A stretch of DNA of 9,516 nucleotides from FEN-727 sp036508635 (GTDB lineage Bacteria > Actinomycetota > Geothermincolia > Fen-727 > Anoxymicrobiaceae), in NCBI GenBank assembly GCA_036508635.1, contig DATCGY010000083.1:1-9516 (forward strand), written 5' to 3'. The notes under the pieces were generated by a model. That model saw only the letters and a list, made by a program, of their open reading frames with translations, did not search any database and was not told the DNA's origin. Within the stretch, counting starts at the first letter, position 1. The number at the start of each line of letters is the position of its first letter. Below, piece by piece: positions 1-6,620 of this stretch. Position numbers and translations under genes: made by a program.

Positions 1-314
1 TCCGGAATGTTGACACTGTCGGGGTCCTCGGCGAAGGAGTAGCCGACCTTGTTGGCCAGCTTCTCCAGGGCCGTCTCTTTGTACTTGAGCCTGTCTTCCG
101 GGCTCAGCATCTTCACCATGCTTATGAAACCTTTGATCCCGTCCTCGGTGCTGTAGTCCTCCACCGCCGCCTGGTCCTCGACGTTGATGATGCAGCGAAA
201 GACGCCCCCTTCCCAGTTGGCCCCGGCTTTCTTGAAATCCTCGTCGGTGCTCAGCCTCTCCCGCGCCAGCTTGAACCATTCACCTGAAGCAAATACCACC
301 GGCTCTTCCGACAT
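1..314 (-). CDS. SCP2-like putative lipid-binding protein, N-terminal part (cut by window edge)
   Basis: Reading the minus strand from the ATG at 314-312 gives 104 codons without a stop before the window ends, so the C-terminus is missing. The start is supported by a strong GGGGAGG site 7 bases upstream of the ATG. The protein opens MSEEPVVFASGEWF, followed by a pattern (Trp13, LSTDEDF at 21-27, a WEGG turn at 34-37, then a beta-like CIINVE stretch) that resembles small bacterial proteins with an SCP2 sterol-carrier fold. Residues 50-104 are charged and helical and I do not recognise them. No signal peptide or membrane segment is seen, so it is probably cytosolic. It is the last visible gene of the acyl-CoA operon, 106 bases after the acyl-CoA dehydrogenase. 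An SCP2-like partner fits the SCPx-like thiolase upstream, since animal SCPx fuses these two activities. The family call is tentative because the diagnostic C-terminal half is outside the window. Confidence 0.6.
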   Translation of the reverse strand, partial: MSEEPVVFASGEWFKLARERLSTDEDFKKAGANWEGGVFRCIINVEDQAAVEDYSTEDGIKGFISMVKMLSPEDRLKYKETALEKLANKVGYSFAEDPDSVNIP

Positions 315-420
315 TTTGTTACCTCCCCTTCATCGATTTACCCGTCCCCGCTTTGATCGCGGATGGGCACGTTCCTTAAATCCACTGGCAGTTCCAACCA
401 CCTCCCCGGCTCCTGGCCGC

Positions 421-1695
421 TCAATCAGTTGTGTACAGCTCTTCCTCCAGCATGTCCGCGACGACCTCCAGCGACAATATCTCGCTGGTGCCGTCCATGA
501 TAAGCCCGGGACGGGAGTCCCGGAAGAACTTCTCGATCGGCATCTCCTTGAGGATGCCCGCTCCCCCGTGGAGCTGGAGGGCGTCGTGGCACACCTCGAA
601 AGCCATGTTCTTGCAGTAGACCTGCGCCGACAGAGCGTGGGCGGCCGACGGGTTAAGGGTATGGTTCTGGAAGACCTCCTCGAACACGTTCTTGGTGACA
701 GCCCTTAGATAAGCCCTGGCCGTCTCTATCTTCTCGAACATGTTGTAGAGCCTGTACCTGGTGAGCTGGTGCTCGATGATCGGCTTCTTGCCCTGCACCC
801 GCTCCTTGCAGTACTTCAGCGCCTCCTCGAACGCCGCCCTGGCCAGCCCTATGAACGCGCCGCCCATGTGGCAACTGGTGCAGCATATGATCACCTTTGC
901 CAGCAGTACTCCAAAATCTGCTGCCTGGGCTATCATGTAGTGGTTGGGGATCCTCACGTTATCGAAGATCAACTCACCCTGCGGGTGGTCCCTCATACCC
1001 ACCTTGTCTATAGGCGGAGACTGCGTAACCCCGGGAAGGTTCAACGGAAATACCGCGGCTCCAACGTCATGCGGGCTGCGGTGGGGAGGAATATTGGGGT
1101 GGGTCAGTACCCAGGTGGCCGTGGGAGCGGAACCGGTCCAATAAGATTTGGTCCCGTTAATCACCCATTCGTTACCGTCCTTGTCAGCCATGCAAAATCC
1201 CTCTATGCCCCACGACTCCGGGTCCGGGTCGTCCATGACCATGATCCAGTCGGAGCCCCGGTCCGGGTCCATGACGCTCCAGCAGCCGTCGTACTTGTCA
1301 CCTTCGTCTTCCATCCAGGGGCGCACCACCTCGTCTATCATCTTCGGCGTGCCGATAAGGCTTGCCGCCGCCGCTGGGAACATGCCCTCGGCGATATTGG
1401 TGGCCAGTCCCACGCTGCCCCATCCCATCTCCTCGCACCAGATGTTGAACTCCAGGGGCCCTACCATGGTCCCCCCGTATTCATCGGGGATAAGAAGCCT
1501 GTGGTAGCCGTTCTTCTTGGCCTTCCTCATCACCTCCCAGTACACGTTGCCCTTTTTGCTAGTATCCTTTGCGTCCATCCTGTCCAGTTCGAAAGAGGCC
1601 GGCCGCAGCACCTCTTTTGCGAACCTGTGACACTCGGACTTCCACATGTTCACCTCCGGGTTGTCCCGGAACTCGGAATCGATCTCGAAGTACAT
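421..1695 (-). CDS. Acyl-CoA dehydrogenase family flavoprotein with Asp in place of the catalytic Glu
   Basis: Predicted 424-residue FAD enzyme that would oxidise an acyl-CoA to an enoyl-CoA, passing electrons to electron-transfer flavoprotein. Family marks in order: helical N-terminal domain (1-130), a MDPDRGSDW segment (142-150) where the family has TEPxxGSD, a beta-domain motif INGTKSYWTGSA (179-190), the YCKERVQGKKPI helix region (295-306), and the C-terminal LQLHGGAG (373-380) and FFRDSR (390-395) signatures. In medium- and short-chain members the base is the Glu of a YEGT motif; here it reads IMDGTSEI, placing Asp401 there. The alternative site used by isovaleryl-CoA dehydrogenase aligns by eye to Thr273, with no acidic residue nearby. 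At 424 residues it is somewhat longer than the usual 380-400. The ATG at 1695 follows a GGGGGAG site. The gene start is duplicated, in broken form, at 3542-3561. Substrate is unknown; a desaturase or inactive paralogue role cannot be excluded. Confidence 0.92.
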   Translation of the reverse strand: MYFEIDSEFRDNPEVNMWKSECHRFAKEVLRPASFELDRMDAKDTSKKGNVYWEVMRKAKKNGYHRLLIPDEYGGTMVGPLEFNIWCEEMGWGSVGLATNIAEGMFPAAAASLIGTPKMIDEVVRPWMEDEGDKYDGCWSVMDPDRGSDWIMVMDDPDPESWGIEGFCMADKDGNEWVINGTKSYWTGSAPTATWVLTHPNIPPHRSPHDVGAAVFPLNLPGVTQSPPIDKVGMRDHPQGELIFDNVRIPNHYMIAQAADFGVLLAKVIICCTSCHMGGAFIGLARAAFEEALKYCKERVQGKKPIIEHQLTRYRLYNMFEKIETARAYLRAVTKNVFEEVFQNHTLNPSAAHALSAQVYCKNMAFEVCHDALQLHGGAGILKEMPIEKFFRDSRPGLIMDGTSEILSLEVVADMLEEELYTTD

Positions 1696-1813
1696 CGCTC
1701 CCCCTTTGTCTCCCTTTGCCCTTCCCGGTGTCCGGGGCGGGCTGATTTTCTAAACCTTCTCGAATATGTGTATGCCCATGGCGGCCTCGCCCAACCCGAT
1801 GAAGCCCCCGCCG
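1676..1813. repeat. Left copy of a 138-bp direct repeat flanking the oleate hydratase gene
   Basis: This segment aligns without gaps to 3542-3679 (constant offset 1866) with 13 mismatches counted by eye. It holds the first codons and ribosome binding site of the acyl-CoA dehydrogenase plus a copy of the thiolase 3' end. Twelve of the 13 mismatches fall within 1715-1747, the former intergenic spacer. The flanks 1676-1714 and 1748-1813 differ at only one base, position 1693, which is the third base of the dehydrogenase start codon. In this copy the dehydrogenase start is the functional one. Confidence 0.95.
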
Positions 1814-1830
1814 GCAGCGGGCTCTGCCAC
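1750..1830 (-). pseudogene. Orphan 3' fragment of the thiolase gene (possible 26-codon mini-ORF)
   Basis: The minus strand from 1813 to 1750 is base-for-base identical to the last codons and TAG stop of the thiolase that ends at 3616, encoding the tail GGGFIGLGEAAMGIHIFEKV. The same frame continues upstream as V-A-E-P-A-A, which resembles the thiolase M-A-E-N with two extra codons, so homology may reach a little beyond the identical block. An AGGAGG site lies 6 bases before a GTG at 1830, so a 26-residue peptide could be translated. In the same frame an ATG at 1851 would give 33 residues. No thiolase active-site residue is present, so enzymatic function is impossible. I read it as a remnant of a duplication that also produced the repeat. 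A role as a translational leader for the dehydrogenase is possible but unsupported. Confidence 0.8.
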
Positions 1831-1895
1831 CTTTTGCCTCCTAAAAACCATACCTTTTATCACCCCGACCAGACTCTTGATCACGCACGTTCTAT

Positions 1896-3509
1896 CTACT
1901 TGAGCACCTGGTGAATTGTCCTGAACCAAACCGAGGGGCTATGGGCTCCCGTATAGATAGGGGGAACCTCCTTGTCGAGATTGAGAAGGGAATAAACGCC
2001 CATCTGCCCGCATCTGACCGAGGATTCCACGAGCATGACGCACTCGCCGCTCTCGGTGAACTGCCCCATGAAAGCCAGGTTTGTCGATCCTTCAGGCACG
2101 ACCGGGGGGCGGTCACTCTTCTTCCTGGGCAAGAAGTGGCTCATCTCGTACGGCATCATGCTGGGAATACAGGTCGATGTTGCAAGGATGTGCGGCAGCT
2201 CTTCTATGAACCCGAACTGATAGCATACTTCGGTCAGTATCTCCTCGCCGGTGCAGTCGGACATCTTCTTCTTTACGTAGTCGCCCTCCTTGTCCGGGCG
2301 TAAGCCGCATCCACCCCACACGATTGCGTCACCGGGCTGATTGATGAAGTGCGGCTGGTCCAAAACGAGTATCGACATGTGCCAGCTCGAGTCCTTGAAG
2401 GTGACCTCGTCCGCTTCCCCGGGCTTGTTGCCGGTGAATTCTTCGTACAACCTGAAGAACGTCGGGTCTTTGCTGGTGACAAAAAACGTTTCCCACTTCG
2501 ATTCGTCTATGTGATCGGTGTAGTTGGAAGGGTTTCCCAGGTCGGGCTGTTTTTTCACTATGTTCTCCCATAGGGTCCAGGAGCCATCCAGTTTGCCCGT
2601 TTCGAGGGGAGCGGGTTCGGTCATGGACCCACGCCTGGAATCCGCCGTCATTGACCCGATGGTGACGAGCACGCAGTCGCCCTCTTTGATGACGATTTCT
2701 TCGTCTTTGCCGTTGCGAGTGCAGTGGATTCGCTCGACGGTCTTCTCGCTGTTCGATGGTTTGAAGTCGAGGTCGGTGACTTTACACTGCAACTCGAAGT
2801 TGACGCCTTGCTCGTCCAACCATTTCGTCATGGGCATGACTACGGAATCGTACTGGTTGTACGGGAACACCATCTGTGCGCCGTCCATGCCCATTTCAGG
2901 AAAAGCGTGCAGGAATCTACGCACGTACCGCTTCATCTCGACCAGGTCGTTCCAGTACTCAATAGCAAACAACGGGGAGAAGACGTTCCAGAAATTCGTC
3001 TTGAAGAATGAAGGCGCGAACCACGAGTCGATCCGGCGATTCTCGATCCGGCTTTCTGGAACGACGATGAGCGAGAGCACCTTTATCCTGTCTCCCCAGC
3101 TCAGGCCCATGGGTCCGTATTTGGGGATATCGGTCTTGTTCCTGTCTTTATCGATCAGTCGTGATTTGGCGTTTTTTTTGTGTATCCTGTTGTATTCGAA
3201 GACCTCGTCTTTCACCGTCATGTGAGGGTCGGTCAACGAAGGAATAGCCGACAGGACATCCCACATGCAGTTGAACACCTCGTAATTGACTTTCCTGGCT
3301 CCGCGGCAGACGTAGTAAGTGTCCGCCGAGCCCGTACCATCCAGGGCCCCTCCCATGACATTGGTCGTCTCGAATATGTGGACGTTGTTTCCCGGAATGT
3401 GGCCATCCCTGATTGCAAATACGGCAGCGGAGAGCCCGGCGATGCCTCCTCCGACGATGTAGATCTGCCGCTTATCCGTCACGAAAGTGCTGACGGCAGT
3501 CCTCTCCAT
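1896..3509 (-). CDS. ohyA: Oleate hydratase (MCRA family, FAD-binding)
   Basis: 537-residue member of the myosin-cross-reactive-antigen family. These enzymes bind FAD and add water across the cis-9 double bond of free unsaturated fatty acids such as oleate, giving 10-hydroxystearate. Visible marks: Rossmann motif GGGIAG (20-25) with Glu47 for the FAD ribose, LDGTGSAD (56-63), the RIDSWFAPSFFKTNFW block (159-174), YNQYDS (217-222), a GSMTADS block in the middle, QPHFINQP (385-392), the ATSTCIPSMMPY and FLPRKKSDRP blocks, and the LLNLDKEVPPIY C-terminal signature. It is shorter than the roughly 590-residue Lactobacillus-type enzymes. In well-studied enzymes the water-activating Glu lies in RGGREM; here that stretch is RGARKV (69-74), with Lys73 at the Glu position and an extra residue before the CMWD motif. 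The ATG at 3509 follows a GGGGTGG site. The gene sits between thiolase and dehydrogenase and is bracketed by a direct repeat, suggesting later insertion. Family assignment is firm; regiochemistry and substrate are not. Confidence 0.95.
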   Translation of the reverse strand: MERTAVSTFVTDKRQIYIVGGGIAGLSAAVFAIRDGHIPGNNVHIFETTNVMGGALDGTGSADTYYVCRGARKVNYEVFNCMWDVLSAIPSLTDPHMTVKDEVFEYNRIHKKNAKSRLIDKDRNKTDIPKYGPMGLSWGDRIKVLSLIVVPESRIENRRIDSWFAPSFFKTNFWNVFSPLFAIEYWNDLVEMKRYVRRFLHAFPEMGMDGAQMVFPYNQYDSVVMPMTKWLDEQGVNFELQCKVTDLDFKPSNSEKTVERIHCTRNGKDEEIVIKEGDCVLVTIGSMTADSRRGSMTEPAPLETGKLDGSWTLWENIVKKQPDLGNPSNYTDHIDESKWETFFVTSKDPTFFRLYEEFTGNKPGEADEVTFKDSSWHMSILVLDQPHFINQPGDAIVWGGCGLRPDKEGDYVKKKMSDCTGEEILTEVCYQFGFIEELPHILATSTCIPSMMPYEMSHFLPRKKSDRPPVVPEGSTNLAFMGQFTESGECVMLVESSVRCGQMGVYSLLNLDKEVPPIYTGAHSPSVWFRTIHQVLK

Positions 3510-3541
3510 GGTATGCCACCCCTTTCATCGGACCTTCCCCT

Positions 3542-3561
3542 GAATCGATCTCGAAGTAGAT
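3542..3561 (-). pseudogene. Dead 5' fragment of the acyl-CoA dehydrogenase gene (start codon ATG to ATC)
   Basis: Reading minus from 3561 gives ATC TAC TTC GAG ATC GAT TC, matching the dehydrogenase start (M-Y-F-E-I-D-S at 1695-1676) except that the third base of the start codon has changed. The GGGGGAG ribosome binding site is still intact just upstream. Similarity stops at 3542, after which the sequence runs into the leader of the oleate hydratase gene. This is one edge of the direct repeat and shows that the dehydrogenase once followed the thiolase directly. Confidence 0.85.
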
Positions 3562-3679
3562 CGCTCCCCCTTTGTCTCCCCGGGCCCGTCCCGGTGCCCC
3601 GAGCCGGTTGCCCTTCTAAACCTTCTCGAATATGTGTATGCCCATGGCGGCCTCGCCCAACCCGATGAAGCCCCCGCCG
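3542..3679. repeat. Right copy of the 138-bp direct repeat flanking the oleate hydratase gene
   Basis: Pairs with 1676-1813. In this copy the thiolase 3' end (3616-3679) is part of the intact thiolase gene and the dehydrogenase start is broken, the mirror image of the left copy. The distance between copies is 1866 bases, enough for the whole oleate hydratase gene with its own leader (3510-3541) and 3' untranslated stretch (1831-1895). Confidence 0.95.
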
Positions 3680-4860
3680 TTTTCCGCCATGGCCATCCTG
3701 GCCCCCTCGACCTGACGCTTACCGGCATCGCCTCGGAGCTGCATAACAAGTTCGTAGACCTGGGCCAGGCCTGACGCGCCGATTGGGTGCCCCCGGCACT
3801 CCAGCCCGCCTGACGGGTTCACCGGCTGCCTGCCACCAATCGCGGTTGCTCCGGATTCCGCGTGCGGGCCCCCCTCACCCACGGGACACAGACCCAGCTC
3901 CTCGTACTGCATGAGCTCGCCGAACGCGGTCGCGTCGTGAACCTCTATGACGTCGATGTCCTTAGGGCCGACACCGGCCATCTCGTAGGCCTCGCGGCTG
4001 GCCCGCTTGCCTATCGACTCCAGCCCGCTCTCCGGCAGCGAACCCGAGGCGAGCACGGAGCCCTTGATGCGAACCGGTTTGGCGTCGGGGCACTTCGCCA
4101 GAGCCCGCTCCGAGCAAACGATCACGGCCGCGGCGCCGTCACCTATAGGAGCGCACATCGAGCGGGTCAGCGGGAAGGCGACCAGCTTGTCCTCCAGCAC
4201 CTCGTCAACGGTCATCTCCTGCTGGTATTGGGCCATGGGGTTCAACGCGCCGTTGTGACGGTTCTTCGAGGCGATCGCCGCCAGTTGCTCCTGCGTGGTG
4301 CCGTACTGCTTCATGTGCATACGCGCGCCCATGGCGTAGATGTCCATGAACCCGGAATGACCGCCCTTCTTATCTTTACCGGTCGAGCCCGCCTCGGCGG
4401 CCTTTTTCTTGGCGTCGGCCTGAAACGCCTCGATCATCGCCCGGCTGAACTCGACATCCGTTCCCGCCATGAACCCGTCGAACATCTTTTGCTTGTCCTC
4501 AGGCGAATATACTTTCTCTGAGCCAACCGCGAGCACCACATCGTACAAGCCCGCTTTTACGGCCATCCAGGCTTCATGAAGAGCTGTGGAGCCGCTCGCG
4601 CAGGCGTTCTCCACATTGGTGATGGAAATGCCCTGGATGCCGATGGGGGCAAGGGCAACCTGACCCCTTATGCAGTGCTGGCCCTGAGACAAGCCCCAGC
4701 CGGAGTTGGAGAACCACACCGCTTGAATATCCTTGCGGTCAAGGCCGGTGTCGCGAAACAACTCGGCAATCGCATCGGCGGTCATCTGCTTGACACTCAT
4801 TTCCGGATACTTGTTGAAGCGGATCATCCCCGCCCCGAGTACGAATACTCCATCGTTCAT
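3616..4860 (-). CDS. SCPx-like thiolase (acyl-CoA acetyltransferase / 3-ketoacyl-CoA thiolase)
   Basis: 414-residue thiolase of the lipid-transfer/SCPx-like branch, expected to cleave a 3-ketoacyl-CoA with CoA, or run the reverse condensation. The nucleophile is Cys87 in NVENACASGST. His308 lies in the EVHDATAFGEL motif that marks this branch. Cys355 and His358 lie in GGLECRGHPIGASG near the C-terminus. A lysine-rich insert (about 149-165, AKKKAAEAGSTGKDKKGG) precedes the MDIYAMGARMHM segment. There is no fused SCP2 domain, but an SCP2-like protein is encoded at the left end of the same operon. The start lies only 4 bases after the ligase stop with a poorly placed GGAAGG upstream, so translation is probably coupled to the ligase. 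Its final 20 codons and stop are duplicated at 1750-1813. Whether the true substrate is a straight-chain, branched or sterol side-chain ketoacyl-CoA cannot be told. Confidence 0.93.
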   Translation of the reverse strand: MNDGVFVLGAGMIRFNKYPEMSVKQMTADAIAELFRDTGLDRKDIQAVWFSNSGWGLSQGQHCIRGQVALAPIGIQGISITNVENACASGSTALHEAWMAVKAGLYDVVLAVGSEKVYSPEDKQKMFDGFMAGTDVEFSRAMIEAFQADAKKKAAEAGSTGKDKKGGHSGFMDIYAMGARMHMKQYGTTQEQLAAIASKNRHNGALNPMAQYQQEMTVDEVLEDKLVAFPLTRSMCAPIGDGAAAVIVCSERALAKCPDAKPVRIKGSVLASGSLPESGLESIGKRASREAYEMAGVGPKDIDVIEVHDATAFGELMQYEELGLCPVGEGGPHAESGATAIGGRQPVNPSGGLECRGHPIGASGLAQVYELVMQLRGDAGKRQVEGARMAMAENGGGFIGLGEAAMGIHIFEKV

Positions 4861-4864
4861 TTCG

Positions 4865-6601
4865 TTATTTACCGCCTTCCGCGTCGTACGTATCTTCTGT
4901 TACTCCCACCTTCTCGAGCTCTTTCTTGATTACCCGGTGGGTCTCCGTCTTGGGCAGCGTCTCCACCACCCGGTAGTATCTGGGCACCGCGAACTTCGCC
5001 AGCCTGTCCTTCAGGAACTCGGGCAGGGTCGGGGGATCTACTTTCTTGCCCTCGATAGGGACCAGCGTGACCATGATGTCGTCCTCGGTTAGCTCGGACG
5101 GAACTGCGTAAACCGCGCACTCGAGGACGTCGGGGTGCTGCAGTATCGCCTTCTCCACCTCGTATGCCGAGACGTTCTCCCCGCGGTGCCGCATGGACTC
5201 GGTGTTCCTGCCCACGAAGTAGACGTAGCCGTCTTCGTCCAAGTAGCAGAGGTCGCCCGTGTAGAGCCATTCCCCACGGACTTTGTCGCTGGTCGCGTTG
5301 GGGTTCTTGAAGTACTCCACCGAGCTCTTCCTGCTCCCTACGTAACAGATGAGCTCGCCGGGTGTGCCGGTTGGCACATCTTCGCCGCTAGGGTCGACAA
5401 GGCGTATCTTTGCGCCCAGGGGCTTACCCATCGAGCCAACCGGAGCGGTGCCGAAGTTGGTGATGAGCACGTTACCACCATCCACCGCGCCGTAACCCTC
5501 GTATATCTGCAAACCGAAGCGCTCCTCGAAGTCTTGCCAGATGTCCTCCGGGCATCCGGAGGACACGACGAAACGCACCGGGTTGTCCGCGTCGTTGGGC
5601 TTTCTGGGCTGCTTCATCAGGATGGGCATTACCGCGCCCAATCCGTTGAATGTTGTGGCGCCGAAGTGCCGCACCTCGTCCCAGAAGCGGCTGGCGCTGA
5701 ACTTCTCGCCCAGGGCTATGCGCCCCTCACTGTGCATGGCGATGGTCACGCTGAGGAAGAGAGCGTTGGCGTGGAACAGCGGGTAACAGGTGTAGCTTAC
5801 CTCGTCCTTTCCAGAGATTATGCGGGTGATTATTGCCAGCGGCTTGACGCTGGTCGAGCTGTAGCGATACACCACGCCTTTGGGGAGGCCCGTTGTGCCC
5901 GACGTGTACATGATCACGCACAGGTCATCCAGGTCGTATCTCTCTTTCGGCTTAGTGGTGCTAACGTCAGGTGCGTATGCGCCGTCCAGATCGATCGTGC
6001 CCGGCGGCAGAGTATAGCCCTCGGGCGCCCCCTGCGTATTGACGATGATCCTCTCGATGCCGGGCACCTTCTCCGCGATGGGCTGGAAGTACTGCAGCAG
6101 GTCGTGGTCGATGACCAGGAAGCGCGCCTCGGAGTTGTCGAGAATGTAGGCGAGTTGATCGCTCCGCAGGGCCACGTTAACCGGCACCGTGTACATGCCC
6201 AGCTTCTCCAGCCCGAAGAAGACGTCCAGCCAGCGTGGCGAGTTCTTCATCATGATGGCAAGGCCTGTGCCCGGTCCGCCGCCCATCCCCTTGAGCCAGT
6301 TTGCCAGCCTGTTCGCGTTATCGTCCATCTGCCTGTAGCTGAACACCTGGTCCCGGAACAGCAGATACGGCTTGTCGCCCAGTTTCGCCGCCTTTTCCTC
6401 CAGCAGCTCCGCGTGGGACATGTCCACAGCGAGCGACAGGCTCTTCGCTTTGGCTATGCTCTTTAAGTTGACTAAAAAGGTCCCGCGACGATGTTCGTCC
6501 ACGAAAAACAGGACCAGGGAGCGCGCGAGCCGCCATATGAGCCACGCGCGTCTGGAGTACATATGCATTTTCTCTTTGAGTGCGCTTGGACGTTCTGACA
6601 T
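4865..6601 (-). CDS. Acyl-CoA synthetase, AMP-binding, FATP/CaiC-like
   Basis: 578-residue adenylate-forming ligase expected to turn a carboxylic acid into its acyl-CoA using ATP and CoA. Motifs: P-loop YTSGTTGLPKG (232-242), EGYGAVDGG (368-376), GEWLYTGDLCYLDEDGYVYF (443-462), and RHRGENVSAYEVE (471-483), the last typical of the FATP/very-long-chain and CaiC-like branches. The N-terminus has about 60 extra residues with a hydrophobic stretch around 19-34 (WLIWRLARSLVLFFV) that may dock it to the membrane, as in FATP proteins. Two substitutions stand out: Asp374 where the family has the Mg-binding Glu of YGxTE, and Arg556 in PKTETHRVIKK where most members have the adenylation Lys of the TGK motif. 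It starts 19 bases after the TetR stop, with GGGGAGG 10 bases before the ATG, and is the first enzyme gene of the operon. A long-chain fatty acid substrate is inferred from context. Confidence 0.93.
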   Translation of the reverse strand: MSERPSALKEKMHMYSRRAWLIWRLARSLVLFFVDEHRRGTFLVNLKSIAKAKSLSLAVDMSHAELLEEKAAKLGDKPYLLFRDQVFSYRQMDDNANRLANWLKGMGGGPGTGLAIMMKNSPRWLDVFFGLEKLGMYTVPVNVALRSDQLAYILDNSEARFLVIDHDLLQYFQPIAEKVPGIERIIVNTQGAPEGYTLPPGTIDLDGAYAPDVSTTKPKERYDLDDLCVIMYTSGTTGLPKGVVYRYSSTSVKPLAIITRIISGKDEVSYTCYPLFHANALFLSVTIAMHSEGRIALGEKFSASRFWDEVRHFGATTFNGLGAVMPILMKQPRKPNDADNPVRFVVSSGCPEDIWQDFEERFGLQIYEGYGAVDGGNVLITNFGTAPVGSMGKPLGAKIRLVDPSGEDVPTGTPGELICYVGSRKSSVEYFKNPNATSDKVRGEWLYTGDLCYLDEDGYVYFVGRNTESMRHRGENVSAYEVEKAILQHPDVLECAVYAVPSELTEDDIMVTLVPIEGKKVDPPTLPEFLKDRLAKFAVPRYYRVVETLPKTETHRVIKKELEKVGVTEDTYDAEGGK

Positions 6602-6620
6602 GTGAATATTGCCTCCCCGC

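Noticed and set aside
315..420. Possible terminator between the dehydrogenase and the SCP2-like gene (CCGC...GCGG stem)
   Set aside because: The stem is about four pairs with no T-run, and a strong ribosome binding site follows at once, so the genes are more likely co-transcribed.
769..1914. A 381-codon plus-strand open frame opposite the acyl-CoA dehydrogenase and the repeat
   Set aside because: Histidine/valine/arginine-rich antisense translation without motifs; the opposite strand is a clear enzyme gene.
1676..3679. The repeat pair as ends of an insertion sequence or composite transposon
   Set aside because: The copies are direct repeats of host gene sequence, with no transposase, no terminal inverted repeats and no short target duplication; gene-junction duplication explains them.
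5135..6466. A 443-codon plus-strand open frame opposite the acyl-CoA synthetase
   Set aside because: It is a mirror of the codon bias of the ligase gene; it lacks recognisable motifs and a ribosome binding site, while the minus-strand protein has full family motifs.
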